Notes: generated from the letters alone by a model not told the origin. Shown: positions 31,485 through 42,017, numbered from the stretch's first letter. The stretch is DNA of 64,000 nt from Athripsodes cinereus (GCA_947579605.1 OX388313.1:26973214-27037213); one strand, 5' to 3'. A program made the numbers and translations.

Positions 31485-31735
31485 TATTAATTTAAAAATA
31501 AACTTTGTATTTTCCACAAAAATAACTTTATTTAGTTAAAACGTTTTCGGAACTATCGGAACTATTATATCGAAACTATTCCGTTTTCGGAACTATTCCA
31601 TCATCAGTAACAGTAGTATTGTAACTGATGTATGTATTGTTACTGATGATGGAACAAGTATTTCCGAAAACATTTTAACTAAATAAAGTTATTTTAGTGG
31701 AAAATATAAATTTTCTTTTATTTTTAAATTAATAA
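31485..31735. repeat. Inverted pair of hammerhead-like motifs
   Basis: The two halves are reverse complements: ATAACTTTATTTAGTTAAAA on the left and its complement on the right. Each half carries CTGATGAT, a short GGAA...TTCC hairpin, then GAAAAC. On the plus strand these are at 31643-31670. On the minus strand CTGATGA is at 31607-31601. On the plus strand, GTTA immediately before CTGATGA can pair with TAAC after the motif. The layout resembles a type I hammerhead core, but with an extra U before stem II. Non-coding. Confidence 0.5.
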
Positions 31736-32158
31736 TAAATATGGAATTCCACAGTGTTAATCACGAAACATTCGAAAAATTATACTTATTATGTTAAACA
31801 CGTAAAAGGCTCACGCCAAATATAATGTTAAGTTAATTAAAACAAATGCAGGAAGCAGAAAAAAAATATACCAAATCTTAAAAACAGAGTCCGAAGACAT
31901 AAGTGATGGGAACTGTCGAGATTTAATAAGCTGCGGTTCCTAGTCCTAGAAAAAAAAATCTCTACATCCCTATATAGTCCCTCATCTGTGATTCAGTAGC
32001 ATGCCTTACTTATTTATATACTTGAGATATTGTGAGATAAATTCAAATGGTTGATGCAAATAATATATTGTTATGTAAAACATTTGATCGAATAAAACTG
32101 CAGAAAGGTAGAAAATAGAATTATTATTATATACAAAGAAAAAAAACAAAATTTGAAT
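31736..32158. other. AT-rich DNA, nothing recognised
   Basis: No family member identified between the inverted repeat and the tRNA gene. Confidence 0.5.
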
Positions 32159-32231
32159 TGGAGGCGCCGGGTATCGATCCCGGTACCTCTCACATGCTAA
32201 GCGAGCGCTCTACCATCTGAGCTACGCCCCC
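32159..32231 (-). tRNA. tRNA-Ala(AGC), copy 2
   Basis: An identical 73-nt sequence to copy 1 at 23738, on the opposite strand. It has all stems, anticodon AGC and both internal promoter boxes. On the minus strand a T-rich run follows (AATTTTGTTTTTTTTC). The flanks of the two copies do not resemble each other, so any duplication event is old or was limited to the gene. Concerted evolution or strong selection keeps the sequences equal. Confidence 0.95.
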
Positions 32232-32810
32232 GGTGTCACATCGTGTCCTAAAATACTAATAAATATAAAAATTCAATATATTGTCTTCTTTCCAATTTTT
32301 GTATTGAAAAAATACTGAAATAGATCTTTCATGTTTAATCATATTAACATTTAAATCGTTTGGTCATTAAATTCTATTTCAATCAACAAATTATTATTCA
32401 TATTCGCTAATAATCTTATTAGAAATACGTTTCAGACGAAGAATCATCTGTCGAGAATATTTGAAAATAAGATTCTCCATATACCTATTACAGTTTTTCG
32501 TTAGATGTCTCTTTAGAACCCGGTTTATAGAAGAATACAAATCAGAAAAATTTTAAAGTTTCTCATTTATTTTAGATATAATAAATTATTCCGTTTATTT
32601 GCGTTTGAAACACAATAAGTATTGTATAAAATATTTTTAATATATTTCTTCCTTTATGTTTTTCTCATCTATTGAATTTTATGTAAAATAATTTCATAAC
32701 AATACTTCATATTAGTTTCAGTATATTAGTAGAGATGGCGTAGGTTTGATATAAATAAAAGTAATATAATTATTCTTGTACTTATTTATAAATTTTCTAT
32801 TTATTATCGT
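32232..32810. other. AT-rich DNA, nothing recognised
   Basis: No gene or repeat recognised. Confidence 0.5.
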
Positions 32811-33048
32811 AATGTAATATTGTTTCGTGGGAGTCCTAGTAATGAACACGTAACCCACCCATGATCGAGTTAAAGGCGAGCATTCGCAAAACATAACGAA
32901 TATGGCGTTAAACATCTTCAATTCAATGTAATGTAATATTGTTTCGTGGGAGTCCTAGTAATGAACACGTAACCCACCCATGATCGAGTTAAAGGCGAGC
33001 ATTCGCAAAACATAACGAATATGACGTTAAATATCTTCAATTTAGCAA
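32811..33048. repeat. 119-bp tandem duplication
   Basis: AATGTAATATTGTTTCGTGG...GGCGAGCATTCGCAAAACAT...ATCTTCAATT occurs twice head to tail. The period is 119 bp and only a few bases differ (TATGGCG versus TATGACG). The second unit runs into a C element. Confidence 0.9.
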
Positions 33049-33182
33049 TGATGTGTTATGTTACGTTACCCATAATGAATACCTTGCTCATTGGCATGGA
33101 GAGGACGCCATATATGTTTATTACAAGCTGCAGTTAGTCATATGGATATCCCACTTGTAGAAGATGACGTGATGGTATATTT
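33035..33182 (+). mobile_element. C element, diverged
   Basis: ATCTTCAATTTAGCAATGAT, TTGGCATGGAGAGGACGCCA, TGTTTATTACAAGCTGCAGT and GATATCCCACTTGTAGAAGA, then TGACGTGATGGTATA. Confidence 0.6.
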
Positions 33183-33437
33183 AGATCATTATTAATGTGT
33201 CGCTATAATAAATAATAATTTGAAAATAAACATTTAATGTTGTTTTTATTCTTGCTCTATATTCCATACATGGCTATTAGATACGCTACCCACCGTATAC
33301 ACGTTAATAAGTTGGTAAGTAAATGCAAATTCATAATATTATTGTAATATGTGGATACACAATGATAATAAACAAACCAAGATTCTCAGCTGTTTCTAAC
33401 TCGGTCAAGAGTGATTCCCAAGTTTAGTAGAGCAACC

Positions 33438-33612
33438 GATGTGGTGAGTAGGTACCTATATGCCTAACTATAGTAACGATGATGTGGTGAGTAGGTACCT
33501 ATATGCCTAACTATAGTAACGATGATGTGGTGAGTAGGTACCTATATGCCTAACTATAGTAACGATGATGTGGTGAGTAGGTACCTATATGCCTAACTAT
33601 AGAAACGATGTT
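33438..33612. repeat. 43-bp x 4 tandem repeat
   Basis: The unit is GATGTGGTGAGTAGGTACCT followed by ATATGCCTAACTATAGTAAC and GAT. Repeats start at 33438, 33481, 33524 and 33567. All four are identical up to a final TAGAAAC in the last one. This is a recent expansion. It contains the TAGGTACCTA palindrome typical of this genome. Confidence 0.9.
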
Positions 33613-33734
33613 GTAGTTCGATTGAGTTAATTTGTCTTTTTATTAAAAAGCTAAGTTTTTTATAGAAACTATTTCGAGAATTTCGATAGAACCGACTTGA
33701 ATAATTTAGTGAAGTTAGTGGTGAAGTAGAGCGT

Positions 33735-34155
33735 AGTTATGCATCTCGTGGTCTCGCACCCTTTTCTGTAAATTTTCGGATGTCCTTTAAAAGGCTGCAG
33801 GTGTTCATAAAACCTCATGTGTAAGATAATTAAGATCAATAATTCAGCGATGAGGCATGCCAACAATCCTAAATTACTTTTTTTTTTTTTAATATATCTG
33901 GGTTTTGTTATAAACCCAAATACAACTTTATACACCTTCCACAGTAAGCTAAAAGCTTGTGTCGTGAAAGGGGAGTTTGCCGGCACCTGGGATCGAACCG
34001 GGGACCCCTTGTTCAAGAGGCCGAGACTCTACCTCCAGGCTACCGACGAACTCAATTTTTTTATTTTTATATAAGATGACTTATTTTTATATAAGCATGG
34101 AGAGGGCAATCTGTACGTTTATTACATGCACTTGTGGGATATCTTGTGATGGTAG
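33735..34155 (+). mobile_element. C element split by a B insertion
   Basis: The 5' half (CTCGTGGTCTCGCACCCTTT, TGTAAATTTTCGGATGTCCT, TTCAGCGATGAGGCATGCC) stops at ACAATCCTAAATTAC. The 3' half resumes after the B element with GCATGGAGAGGGCAATCTG, TTATTACATGCACTTGTGGG and ATATCTTGTGATGGTA. The order shows that C inserted first. Confidence 0.7.
33878..34055 (-). mobile_element. B-family SINE, full length
   Basis: Minus strand: GAGTTCGTCGGTAGCCTGGA and GGTAGAGTCTCGGCCTCTTG (box A side), CCCCGGTTCGATCCCAGGTG (box B), then the body AAACTCCCCTTTCACGACAC and GTTTATAACAAAACCCAGAT, with a 13-nt A tail. It lies inside a C copy. Confidence 0.85.
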
Positions 34156-34842
34156 ATTAGAGAAGTAGAATAATTGAGATAAACTTATAATTCTACTGAA
34201 AAGATTTATAATAGCTAAGTAATTTTCTTTTGCAAAAGTATTAAAAGTTAAATCTATAGGCTTATGATAAAACCCGATTTCACTCGCAATAAATGCTCAT
34301 TTCGCTTACGAAAGCAGATTAATTCAGTGGCAGGATTCGATCCCAGATCATCCAAATTAAAATCCAATACGTCAAAATACCCATCAATCATCGATAACTA
34401 TTAATGTTGCCAGTTTCAGAATTGCAATAAAATATTGTCTCGTCGTTTTCACCCGGCATTGTTAGGAACTTTATAATTACATTATTTATAAATAAATTAT
34501 TAGGTAGGTACTAGTTGGTGCCTATAATATTATTATGATTTGCTCTATATTACACGCTCATTGTAATATAACGTATTGTTTAATAAAATCAAATCATAAC
34601 AGAGTTATTATATTTACATATTTATATACCTGATGTTCTATACACGTTCACGCACATACACTAACAAGACATTTTATTCTAACAATATGCATTGGCGATT
34701 TACACACGACTCGAAATTTAAACGAATTTTAAAGATGTGCAAAAGGCATGTGTTCGTAAAAAACCTCGTTTTAAAACATCTAAAATCTTCAGTTTATCAA
34801 CGAAATATTTTTTATTTACCTCGGTCTATCGATCTATTCGAA
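34156..34842. other. AT-rich DNA, nothing recognised
   Basis: No gene or window-specific repeat identified. Confidence 0.5.
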
Positions 34843-34844
34843 GT

Positions 34845-35150
34845 GGGTTAGGCAGAGAGAACGGAACGTCATATAGATCTGTTCTTACATACTTCTTTCG
34901 CTTGTTCTACCTTCATACAATTTTTCATGCACGCACGTCCATTTTTCTTACTCAACACACGGCCGTCCTTGAGAATTTGATCTACGTGGTCAAACCACGT
35001 AGTTCTCGGACGCCCGCGCTTCCTCACACCCCTTCTTTCAGAAAAGTATATCCTCTTTGTCATTCTTTCCACATGATCAAACCATCTCAATTTATTTACA
35101 CACATTCTATCCTCAACACACCTCTAACATCCTCTCATTCTTCTAGTATT
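34845..35150 (-). mobile_element. D-type LINE fragment
   Basis: The minus strand gives VNKLRWFDHVERMTKRIYFS, ERRGVRKRGRPRTTWFDHVD, QILKDGRVLSKKNGRACMKN and CMKVEQAKEVCKNRSI as one open frame. It then shows GTTCCGTTCTCTCTGCCTAA and CCCACTTCG. This is the longest uninterrupted D C-terminus in the window. The conserved tail (GGGATACGGCGTGA) is cut off. Confidence 0.75.
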
Positions 35151-35307
35151 CTTATTATTTTACTATTCTCCTCAGCGATCCCATTTTTTATTTATATTCA
35201 TAGAGGTGAATAAATTTAATTTGGAAATTATACAGTGTTTTAAAATCATTTTAATTATATTCACAGACATACTATATTTACAATATTCACAAAATCAAAC
35301 AGTCACT

Positions 35308-35384
35308 TACAGAATATGTCGAAAACATACTGAAAAGAGTGGGAGACCAATTATTCTTTGTCGGGTGCTCTACGGCAAAACATG
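35308..35384 (-). mobile_element. C element, 5' portion
   Basis: Plus strand: TTACAGAATATGTCGAAAAC, ATACTGAAAAGAGTGGGAGA and CCAATTATTCTTTGTCGGGT, then GCTCTACGG. This matches only the 5' ~75 bp of C. It is unusual because most partial copies keep the 3' end. Confidence 0.5.
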
Positions 35385-35849
35385 CATAATTATTAACATC
35401 TTCAATCAGATCACAAAGTCAGACTAAAATAGTACGATAAAAACAAAGGAAAAATTAATACTTAATTACACTCCAGACATATACAATTTGCATTAAATTA
35501 TTTGACTTTCAACTAGAACATACATAAATGATATAAAAAAATATATCAGTAGAAAATATAAAACCAGAAAAAAAAACAACCGTAGGTTCACACCGCATCG
35601 CACTATGATAGTATGATTGTCTGATATTAATCGCCGATGCATTTCACCTGTTGTGTAAAGCGCCTCAGAACACGTAAGTAGTGAAAGCGTGGAATATTGT
35701 GTCGTTATTGTTTAAATACCTATTGTTCTCAAACTTTTAATTGCAAGCATTATTTTATTTGTATGATATTTACAATATCATCCATAATTATTTCTGTCGA
35801 TTAGTACGAGTACATCCATTATATTTTTAAAGGTTTCAGATTCCTTAAT
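35385..35849. other. AT-rich DNA, nothing recognised
   Basis: No supported gene or repeat family. Confidence 0.5.
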
Positions 35850-36235
35850 GGGTGTGTCCAGGGGGGCTAAAAAGGCCACTTTATATGAATCATAATAGGA
35901 TCATATTAGGAATTTATTGTAAAACGACTTAACGGCAACATTTCACCAAATATGAATCATTTGATGAAATGAATTGCGGGTGAATCGCGTGCAATCGTGA
36001 CCATTTTACGAAAATTAGAGGAATAGCTACGGATCTGCTAGCAATTCGGGAAATGAATCATCTGCAGATGAATTACTCAATGTGGCCATTTTAGGCCCCC
36101 AGATAGTAGGATGCGAACAACGTCAATCAATCATCTATCTTCAATCATTCGGTGATGAGAATGCTCCGAATTGTCACCGTATGATTCAAGATTGATGATT
36201 GATTGACGTTCGCATCCTACTATTTGGACGCACCC
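35850..36235. mobile_element. 386-bp MITE with GGGTGNGTCCA ends
   Basis: Termini GGGTGTGTCCA and, inverted, GGGTGCGTCCA. A second, longer inverted pair lies near the right end: GTAGGATGCGAACAACGTCA (about 36108) and TGACGTTCGCATCCTAC (about 36206). This gives a hairpin of about 115 bp at the right end. Flanks are TTAAT and TATGA, compatible with a short TA-rich target but not proof of one. Confidence 0.7.
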
Positions 36236-37034
36236 TATGATCAGCTACTTTACTGGATATTTATATTTCGAAGGTACCTATTAGCAATATCACAAATTTG
36301 TACTAGTCCGTATTATTTGTATTTATAAAAAGGTACGGTGCTGTCATATTGTCATATTCTGTTTTCCAGTTCGCTCCCGTCCACTCCTGTCCAATGTCCT
36401 CTTTCTATCTCTGATTGGATTTTTATGGATTATTTTCTCAATGAACTTTCCAGTCGTAACGTGCGTTAGAAAAATCTTCGCAAGCGCACCACATGTTGAT
36501 AAGCGCTATGTTATTAAGAATATTAATATCTGCTTACATACCTTTTATTAATTCCTACACTGTGTACCGTGTAAATCAAACAATCTCACGTTGATCAGCC
36601 TCCTATTCTGAATGTCACTGCCATTAATCAGGTGCAAATTATATATCTGCTGATATCTATATAAATATTTTAGTCTGTTGTATACCTATTTGTTAGTATG
36701 TCTTAATAATATTATTGAATTTCTAGTAGGGGTCAAAACGATATCTTTTATTCAATGTGGTTTGAAGGCTTTCTTCACTATCTGGTTGTTGTTTTTCGGG
36801 TTTGCTACCTCTAATTTTATTTTGTCGACGTTTCGGTGCACTTGCTGGCCCCATCTTCAGGATATTGAGGATATGAAATCACACTTTGTACGAATACACC
36901 ACATCTATAGAGGCGTTGAAAATTTTTACTATGCTTAGTAAACACATGTCATATTTTTTTTTAAAGATAAACAGGTTTTTTGTTATAATCTCAATGTTTT
37001 ATCAAGATATTAACTTACATAGGTACTGCTTATC
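36236..37034. other. AT-rich DNA with one hammerhead-like motif
   Basis: Mostly unassigned. The short motif at 36828-36875 is described separately. The open frame at 36678-36938 spans that motif and shows no protein signature. Confidence 0.5.
36828..36875 (-). ncRNA. Hammerhead-like motif
   Basis: The minus strand reads CTGAAGAT, a GGGGCC...GTGCACC arm pair (GG/CC and GC/GC with a mismatch), then GAAACGTC. The catalytic-core words CTGANGA and GAAAC are present, and a GTC site follows. The sequence after GTC pairs only weakly with the bases preceding CTGA, so stem I is poor. Probably a decayed relative of the motif at 45944. Confidence 0.35.
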
Positions 37035-37037
37035 TTA

Positions 37038-37577
37038 TGTGGTGTTCTCACTTTGGCGAATATCGCCAGGGCACCAAAATATCGCCAGCCATTTGAACCG
37101 TGTGAACAAAATGACAGCTAGTCTGAAACGATAAAAACCAGTAGAAACGATATCGTCTCGAGTTGACCACCTTCCAACTTTCTCGGCCGATGGAACGATT
37201 TGCGCATTCGCAGATATGCGCGGCGTTCGTATCTATGATAAAAGCTTTATAACCTATAAATTTTATAATGTTTCCCGCTTCGTGACAGCTGTTATCTTTT
37301 TTGTTGGTTTGTGGCGTTTGTTTCCTTAATTAAAAGGGGCCTTATAACCTCTACTATAACATTTTCGACTAAAAATAAACACTTCGCGATCTCAGTCTCG
37401 ACGTCCGCCATTTTGAAAACAGTGTCAAAATCAAAGCGCATCTGACAGATCGTTTCTAAATCGGTGGACTGTTTGAACAGGTGTGACGATCAATGGGCGT
37501 ACGGCGAATTTTGTTTTTTCGCCTGACGTTATATTTTGAAATTCGCCTGGCGATATTCGCCAAATGTGAACACCCCA
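37038..37577. mobile_element. Harbinger-like MITE, copy 1
   Basis: Terminal repeats TGTGGTGTTCTCACTTTGGC and, inverted, TGGGGTGTTCACATTTGGCG, both continuing as GAATATCGCCAGG. TTA lies directly outside each end (37035-37037, 37578-37580). A 3-bp TWA duplication is typical of PIF/Harbinger elements. The 540-bp interior contains AAACGATATCGTCTCGAGTT and GGGAAACATTATAAAA-like words shared with copy 2 at 50890, in opposite orientation. Non-coding. Confidence 0.85.
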
Positions 37578-38410
37578 TTACAGATATATTTTACATTCTT
37601 TTATATTATTGTAACGAAAACACTTACTACAAATTAAAATTACCTACGTTAAGTTCAAAAAATCACTTTCAATTTAGACATTGTCACAAAATATAAAAAT
37701 AAAAAAATAAAATAATTTTTATTGTACATTTTTAAAGTAGTATAAATGGCGGGTTTATTGCTTGCAGGCAATTTCTGACAACCAACCAGTAAATATAGTC
37801 ATTCTTTTAGGTATAACGTTATGATAATCTCGCCACTGCATATCGTCCTAGTTTTTATTTTTAAATTTTATATTGTTTTGTTAACACTGTTATATAATGA
37901 TGATGTGCAAAAAGAATAAATAAATAATTATGTAAATGGGTATGTAATATTTTTTGTCAAATTGTTACCGTTCCTCCGGAAGGCCGGGCTTAAAAGCTAG
38001 TTTGTAATTATCATCTTGATAATATTTTAGGTGCTCTAGAAATCTTAATATCGATTATATAATTTGAACTAAAACAACGGCCTACTTCGCCCACACAATA
38101 CATGGCGTATGTAATGACTAATTAGCGATTTAATCAATATTTTCATCTATCTAATAAATCTACCTATACCATCCACAGATAGCGTACCTAGTCAATACAT
38201 GTAGTGATTATACAGATCGCCCTCATCATGTGAAAACAAAAACTGAGGAATTAATTGAGGGATGGTTTCATAATATCTTATTTAGCTGAACTGGAGATGT
38301 TAATTACCTAATGTTTTATCGAAATAAAGACACGATGGATGTACTAAATAAGGGTTTCGTTTATGATAATTTAAAATGAACTTTCACCAAGAACCGTCGG
38401 TCGAAAATAT
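37578..38410. other. AT-rich DNA, nothing recognised
   Basis: No gene recognised. The GC-richer word CCGTTCCTCCGGAAGGCCGG near 37970 is a small palindrome with no further context. Confidence 0.5.
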
Positions 38411-38560
38411 AGACTTTTTTTTATTTATTCTATTTATTCATAAATACACAGTATACATTGATAAAACAATAACAAAATAAAACACACAGTAAAAATGCTC
38501 CCTCCATAAGCAACTAAAAATGCTTGTGCGGAGGGTCGTATTTCAACTATACATAACATT
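38411..38560 (-). mobile_element. M-type LINE-like 3' UTR
   Basis: The plus strand starts with TTTATT-rich sequence, then runs of ACAATAAAATAA, then a hairpin (CCCTCCATAAGC...GCTTGTGCGGAGGG). The layout of tail, AT-rich spacer and GC hairpin is like those at 47200 and 60468. It is probably the reversed 3' end of a non-LTR element, but no coding part is present. Confidence 0.35.
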
Positions 38561-38746
38561 AACACACATAAGAATCAGCTAGAAATATTAATACACATAA
38601 GAATTAGTTACTAATAAACTTTATTTATTTATTTAAATTAACTTCTTTTTCTGTTTTATTTATTGACATTTTAATCTATTATAGACTAATTCTTTTGACA
38701 TTTCAACTATTTACTACATTTCGTATGTTATAAATTGATTCCCATA

Positions 38747-38896
38747 TGGGTTAGTTGGAAGATATTGCGCTTCAGCAATAAACTCGCCCATTGCACAAAA
38801 TTATGTATTTTATTGTTATGTTACCATGTTTTTTTTCTTCTTTGTATACTAATTTTGTGCAATAAAGATTATTATTATTATTATTATTATTATTTA
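38747..38896 (+). mobile_element. G-family LINE-like 3' end with (ATT)n tail
   Basis: GGGTTAGTTGGAAGATATTG, CGCTTCAGCAATAAACTCGC and CCATTGCACAAAATTATG, then TTTTGTGCAATAAAGATT and (ATT)9. The AATAAAG-tail ending is typical of a LINE 3' terminus. Confidence 0.65.
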
Positions 38897-38991
38897 TTTT
38901 CTTTGCCTCTTTTTGTCTTGGTCAGTGTTGTGAATGAGAAATTTGATTTGTATATTTTTTTTTGTGTATTTTTAAACATGTAAAAGATATG

Positions 38992-39120
38992 TAAATAAAT
39001 AAATATTTATTCATTCTTTACTTACATTGATAACAAACAATATTAAAGAAGGTTCACAATCAATATACAGAGAGCGAGTTTATCGCAAAGGCGCGATCTT
39101 TTCCAATTACCCAAAATAAA
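38992..39120 (-). mobile_element. G-family LINE-like 3' end
   Basis: The plus strand runs from TAAATAAATAAATATTTATT, CATTCTTTACTTACATTG and CAATCAATATACAGAGAGCG to AGTTTATCGCAAAGGCGCGA. It is a close reverse match of the 2905 copy. Confidence 0.6.
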
Positions 39121-39651
39121 TAGTATAGGGAGGCTTTACATCAAGATAGAATTGTCCGACTATCTTAATTACCTATTCATAATAATCTTGCTTATCAAAC
39201 CAGAAAAAAGCAAATAAATTCACAAAATATGAAAAAAATCATCAATCAATGCAAATATCTTCATTATATTGTATTCTAAATATTATTTATAGTAAAATAA
39301 TATAACAATCTACATACTTAGTTTGTAGCATGTTGTGTGTTATCACTCTTTAGCCACGTGACTCTTGGACGACCACGTTTTCATCCAACACTGTTGTAGA
39401 TATTATTATGTTAATTAGAAATGAATAGATAATTTTAATGACGTACTATAAAGCCATTGACTTCTTATAAACGCCGTTTAAATATAAACTGTTTTATCAG
39501 AGTAAAAACAAACTGTAAAAATAAACAAATGTATAAATGAAATGCAATGTATTTATTCTGTGTTGTATCACCATTACGCTGTTTCCCTTTCAGTGTTGGC
39601 AGAAAGGATCGACTGCCACTTTTCCTATCCTTGTGTATACTTTTTGCTTTA
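39121..39651. other. AT-rich DNA, nothing recognised
   Basis: No gene or repeat family identified. Confidence 0.5.
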
Positions 39652-39845
39652 GTCATCATTATCATCATCATCATCGCCCTAAACGCTCCTCTCGGGAGCA
39701 CATGGCAGCAACCAGCCTTCTCTATTCAGAGCGTCTCTGTGCCAACCGCGTCACCTCTTCACACTATCAAACAATTTGCTTTAGTCACTGTCATACAATT
39801 CCTCATGCATGCTTTCTTATTCAATGTGCTCAAAATCCGTCTGTC
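39652..39845 (-). mobile_element. F-family fragment joined to a D-like fragment
   Basis: 39652-39765 is a reversed F end: (CATCAT)n, CGCTCCTCTCGGGAGCACAT, CAGAGCGTCTCTGTGCCAAC. 39766-39845 has ACAATTCCTCATGCATGC, like the reversed D variant at 1405-1450. Both are non-coding. Confidence 0.5.
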
Positions 39846-39872
39846 TTGTAGGTTGTCTGGTTTATATTTGAT

Positions 39873-40025
39873 TTTGTCAGTAGCTTGAAGGTAGAGTCTC
39901 AGCCTCATGCACAAGATATGCGTGGGACGATCCCAGGTGCCGACAAACTCCCCATTTACGACATTCGCTTTTAGCTTACCGTGAAAGGTGTATATTGCTG
40001 TTATTGGGTTTATGACAAATAATAA
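39873..40025 (+). mobile_element. B-family SINE, diverged
   Basis: TTTGTCAGTAGCTTGAAGGT and AGAGTCTCAGCCTCATGC (head), then GATCCCAGGTGCCGACAAAC (after box B), CTTTTAGCTTACCGTGAAAG and GGGTTTATGACAAAT. It is the only plus-strand copy with a head. The tail is degraded. Confidence 0.7.
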
Positions 40026-40117
40026 TAGATAAGTAGGTACATATTTTTTTTCAATGTCATTGTCTTTGTCATTCAATCCTCGAACAGTCACGTGTCCGAG
40101 CATCATTCCTTCCTTTC

Positions 40118-40205
40118 TTAATTTCTAAATTTTCTATTTATCATTCAATATCCTCAATTCAGCAATGAGATATGCCACCCATTCTGAAAATCTTGTTTTT
40201 ATGGT
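40118..40205 (+). mobile_element. C element, middle portion
   Basis: AATTTTCTATTTATC, CAATTCAGCAATGAGATATG and CCACCCATTCTGAAAATC. It stops before the tail region. Confidence 0.5.
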
Positions 40206-40383
40206 AAGTACATAGAAGAAACCTATATATTATTTTACAATCATGACATATCCAACAAATGGAAAAATTGCATTGGATTATCTGCATGCAATAAACTTGC
40301 AGTTTATTTTACCTCTGAATCGTTAATAAATTAGACTTTCGAGATTGGTGTCACACCTCATAGCTGAATTTACTACTTTAAAC

Positions 40384-40888
40384 CAGGGATGTTGCGAATA
40401 TTCGCATCCGCATCCGCAAATGCGGAGCTTCCGCATGTATTTGGACATCTGCATCCGCATCCGCATCCGCAATAATCGATGCGGATGTTCATGCGGATGC
40501 GGATGTAAGACAATTTGCGACAAGAAAGAAATGGGGCGGGGCCGGCGAATGGCGCGTGCCGTTCGCACTTGACATTAACCAATGGGAACGAAAAAATTGG
40601 TGACAAGATCCGAAGCGTTTTTATTTTTGCCGGTTTTATTTTATTTTTTTTGCCGGTTTTTGCAAATAACAAAAAAAAAAATTCACCAAAAAAACCATCA
40701 TATTATTGTAGCAACAATTTCGTCACATATTTGACAGTGGGGCCTACCAACTAAGATAGTTCCTAATTTTTTCTATAACATCTTGAACATCCCCATCCGC
40801 ATCCGCATCCGCGGATGTGAGCCTTCAAAAATCCGCATCCGCATTCACATCCGCGGATGTGTAAAAATCGACATCCGCAACATCCCTG
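40384..40888. mobile_element. hAT-type MITE rich in GCGGAT, copy 1
   Basis: Termini CAGGGATGTTGCGAATATTC and, inverted, CAGGGATGTTGCGGATGTCG. An exact 8-bp duplication CTTTAAAC flanks it (40376-40383 and 40889-40896). Both subterminal regions contain (GCGGAT)n / (ATCCGC)n hexamer arrays that can pair with each other over tens of bases. The interior has GGGGCGGGGCCGGCGAATGG, unusually GC-rich for this window, and no transposase. Confidence 0.9.
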
Positions 40889-40965
40889 CTTTAAACGCCT
40901 TCTTATACGCAGTATAATATAACGGAGATCTACCAGCATTTTACAGGACAATCGGTACAAAATAC

Positions 40966-41125
40966 TATACTATACTATACCCTCACGCCATGTCCCAAAT
41001 GGGGTAGGCAGAGAGAACGGAACGCCAAACAGATCTATCTTTACACACTTCCTTCGCTTCCTCCACATTCATACAGTTCCTCATACACGCACGTCGGTTC
41101 CTCTTACGGTTCCTCACGCACGTCG
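40966..41125 (-). mobile_element. D-type LINE 3' end with (TATAC)n tail
   Basis: The plus strand begins ACTATACTATACTATACCCT, then CACGCCATGTCCCAAATGGG, GTAGGCAGAGAGAACGGAAC and CTTCGCTTCCTCCACATTCA. This is the reversed D end, with the pentanucleotide tail preserved. Confidence 0.75.
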
Positions 41126-41469
41126 GTACAAAATATATTATAAATATTTTATAAAAAAATGCTAGTGAAACAATAACAATGGAAGTTCATAATAATTATT
41201 GTCTGCTAATTATTATAATTCCATACTTAATCAATTATTGTTTGTATTGATACCTAATTATTATTCGTGCATTTGTGATTTTACAAGAAGAGTTAGCATG
41301 CGATATAACCAGCTATTCAAGGATAAGTGTGATGGTTAAAAAGATATAACAATGTAACTACAGAAATGAGACTAACAAGATATTCTGATGAATCAATAAG
41401 AACAGAGATTTTTTTCATATTTGCATAAATGGTTTCTTTAATTGAATCAATATCAAAACGAATATAATA
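41126..41469. other. AT-rich DNA, nothing recognised
   Basis: No gene or repeat family identified. Confidence 0.5.
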
Positions 41470-41725
41470 ACGATTCTCCGCATGCCAGAAGACAGACTAC
41501 CACTTAGATCTTTGGAGGCTGTGGGAGAGGGCAGAAGACCGGTAGGCCGTCCTAGAAGAAGCTGGCAAGGGCAGGTGTCAAACTTGTGTGTTGAAAGGTT
41601 TGGTTTGGAGTGGCCAGAGGTCCTGGAAGCAGCAGTGGACAGGGATCTCTGGAGGAAGTACCTAGGCGCAATGGGCCCCCGACCCAACTAGGACAAGGGG
41701 AAGAAGATGTATGTATGTATCTATA
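41470..41725 (+). mobile_element. L-family LINE C-terminal fragment
   Basis: The frame reads RMPEDRLPLRSLEAVGEGRR, PVGRPRRSWQGQVSNLCVER and FGLEWPEVLEAAVDRDLWRK, then YLGAMGPRPN*. The run RMPEDRLP, GRPxxxW, AxDRDLWR is a classic end of insect RTE-like reverse transcriptases. It is followed by an (ATGT)n tail. It is distinct in sequence from D, E, F and K. Confidence 0.75.
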
Positions 41726-41732
41726 TACCTAA

Positions 41733-41899
41733 GTATCTGGGTTTTTGTTATAAACCCAAATACAACCTTAAACACCGTTCACAGTAAGCTAGGTACTGAA
41801 AGCTTTTGTTGTGAAAGGGGAGTTTGCCGGCACCTGGCATCGAACCACGGACCCCATGTTCACGAGGCCGAGACTCTACCTCCAGGCTACCGGCGAACT
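41733..41899 (-). mobile_element. B-family SINE
   Basis: Minus strand: TAGTTCGCCGGTAGCCTGGA, CGTGGTTCGATGCCAGGTGC (box B with one change), CAAACTCCCCTTTCACAACA and TTTATAACAAAAACCCAGAT. A 4-bp insertion sits in the AGCTT block. It adjoins the L fragment directly. Confidence 0.75.
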
Positions 41900-42017
41900 A
41901 TGTGTACTAAACTTGGACATTCTGTTCCAATAAAAGAAGACATTCAGGATACTCGAAAACGAAAAAAAATCTATGAAATTACGGAAATAATAAGCAAACA
42001 ACAAATTAATAAAAAAA

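Noticed and set aside
33960..34055. Minus-strand tRNA gene
   Set aside because: It is the head of a B-family SINE. Acceptor ends do not pair.
36678..36938. 86-codon plus-strand frame
   Set aside because: It overlaps the minus-strand hammerhead-like motif and has no protein signature.
40323..40960. Overlapping frames on both strands rich in C, G and R
   Set aside because: They are translations of the GCGGAT hexamer arrays of a hAT MITE.
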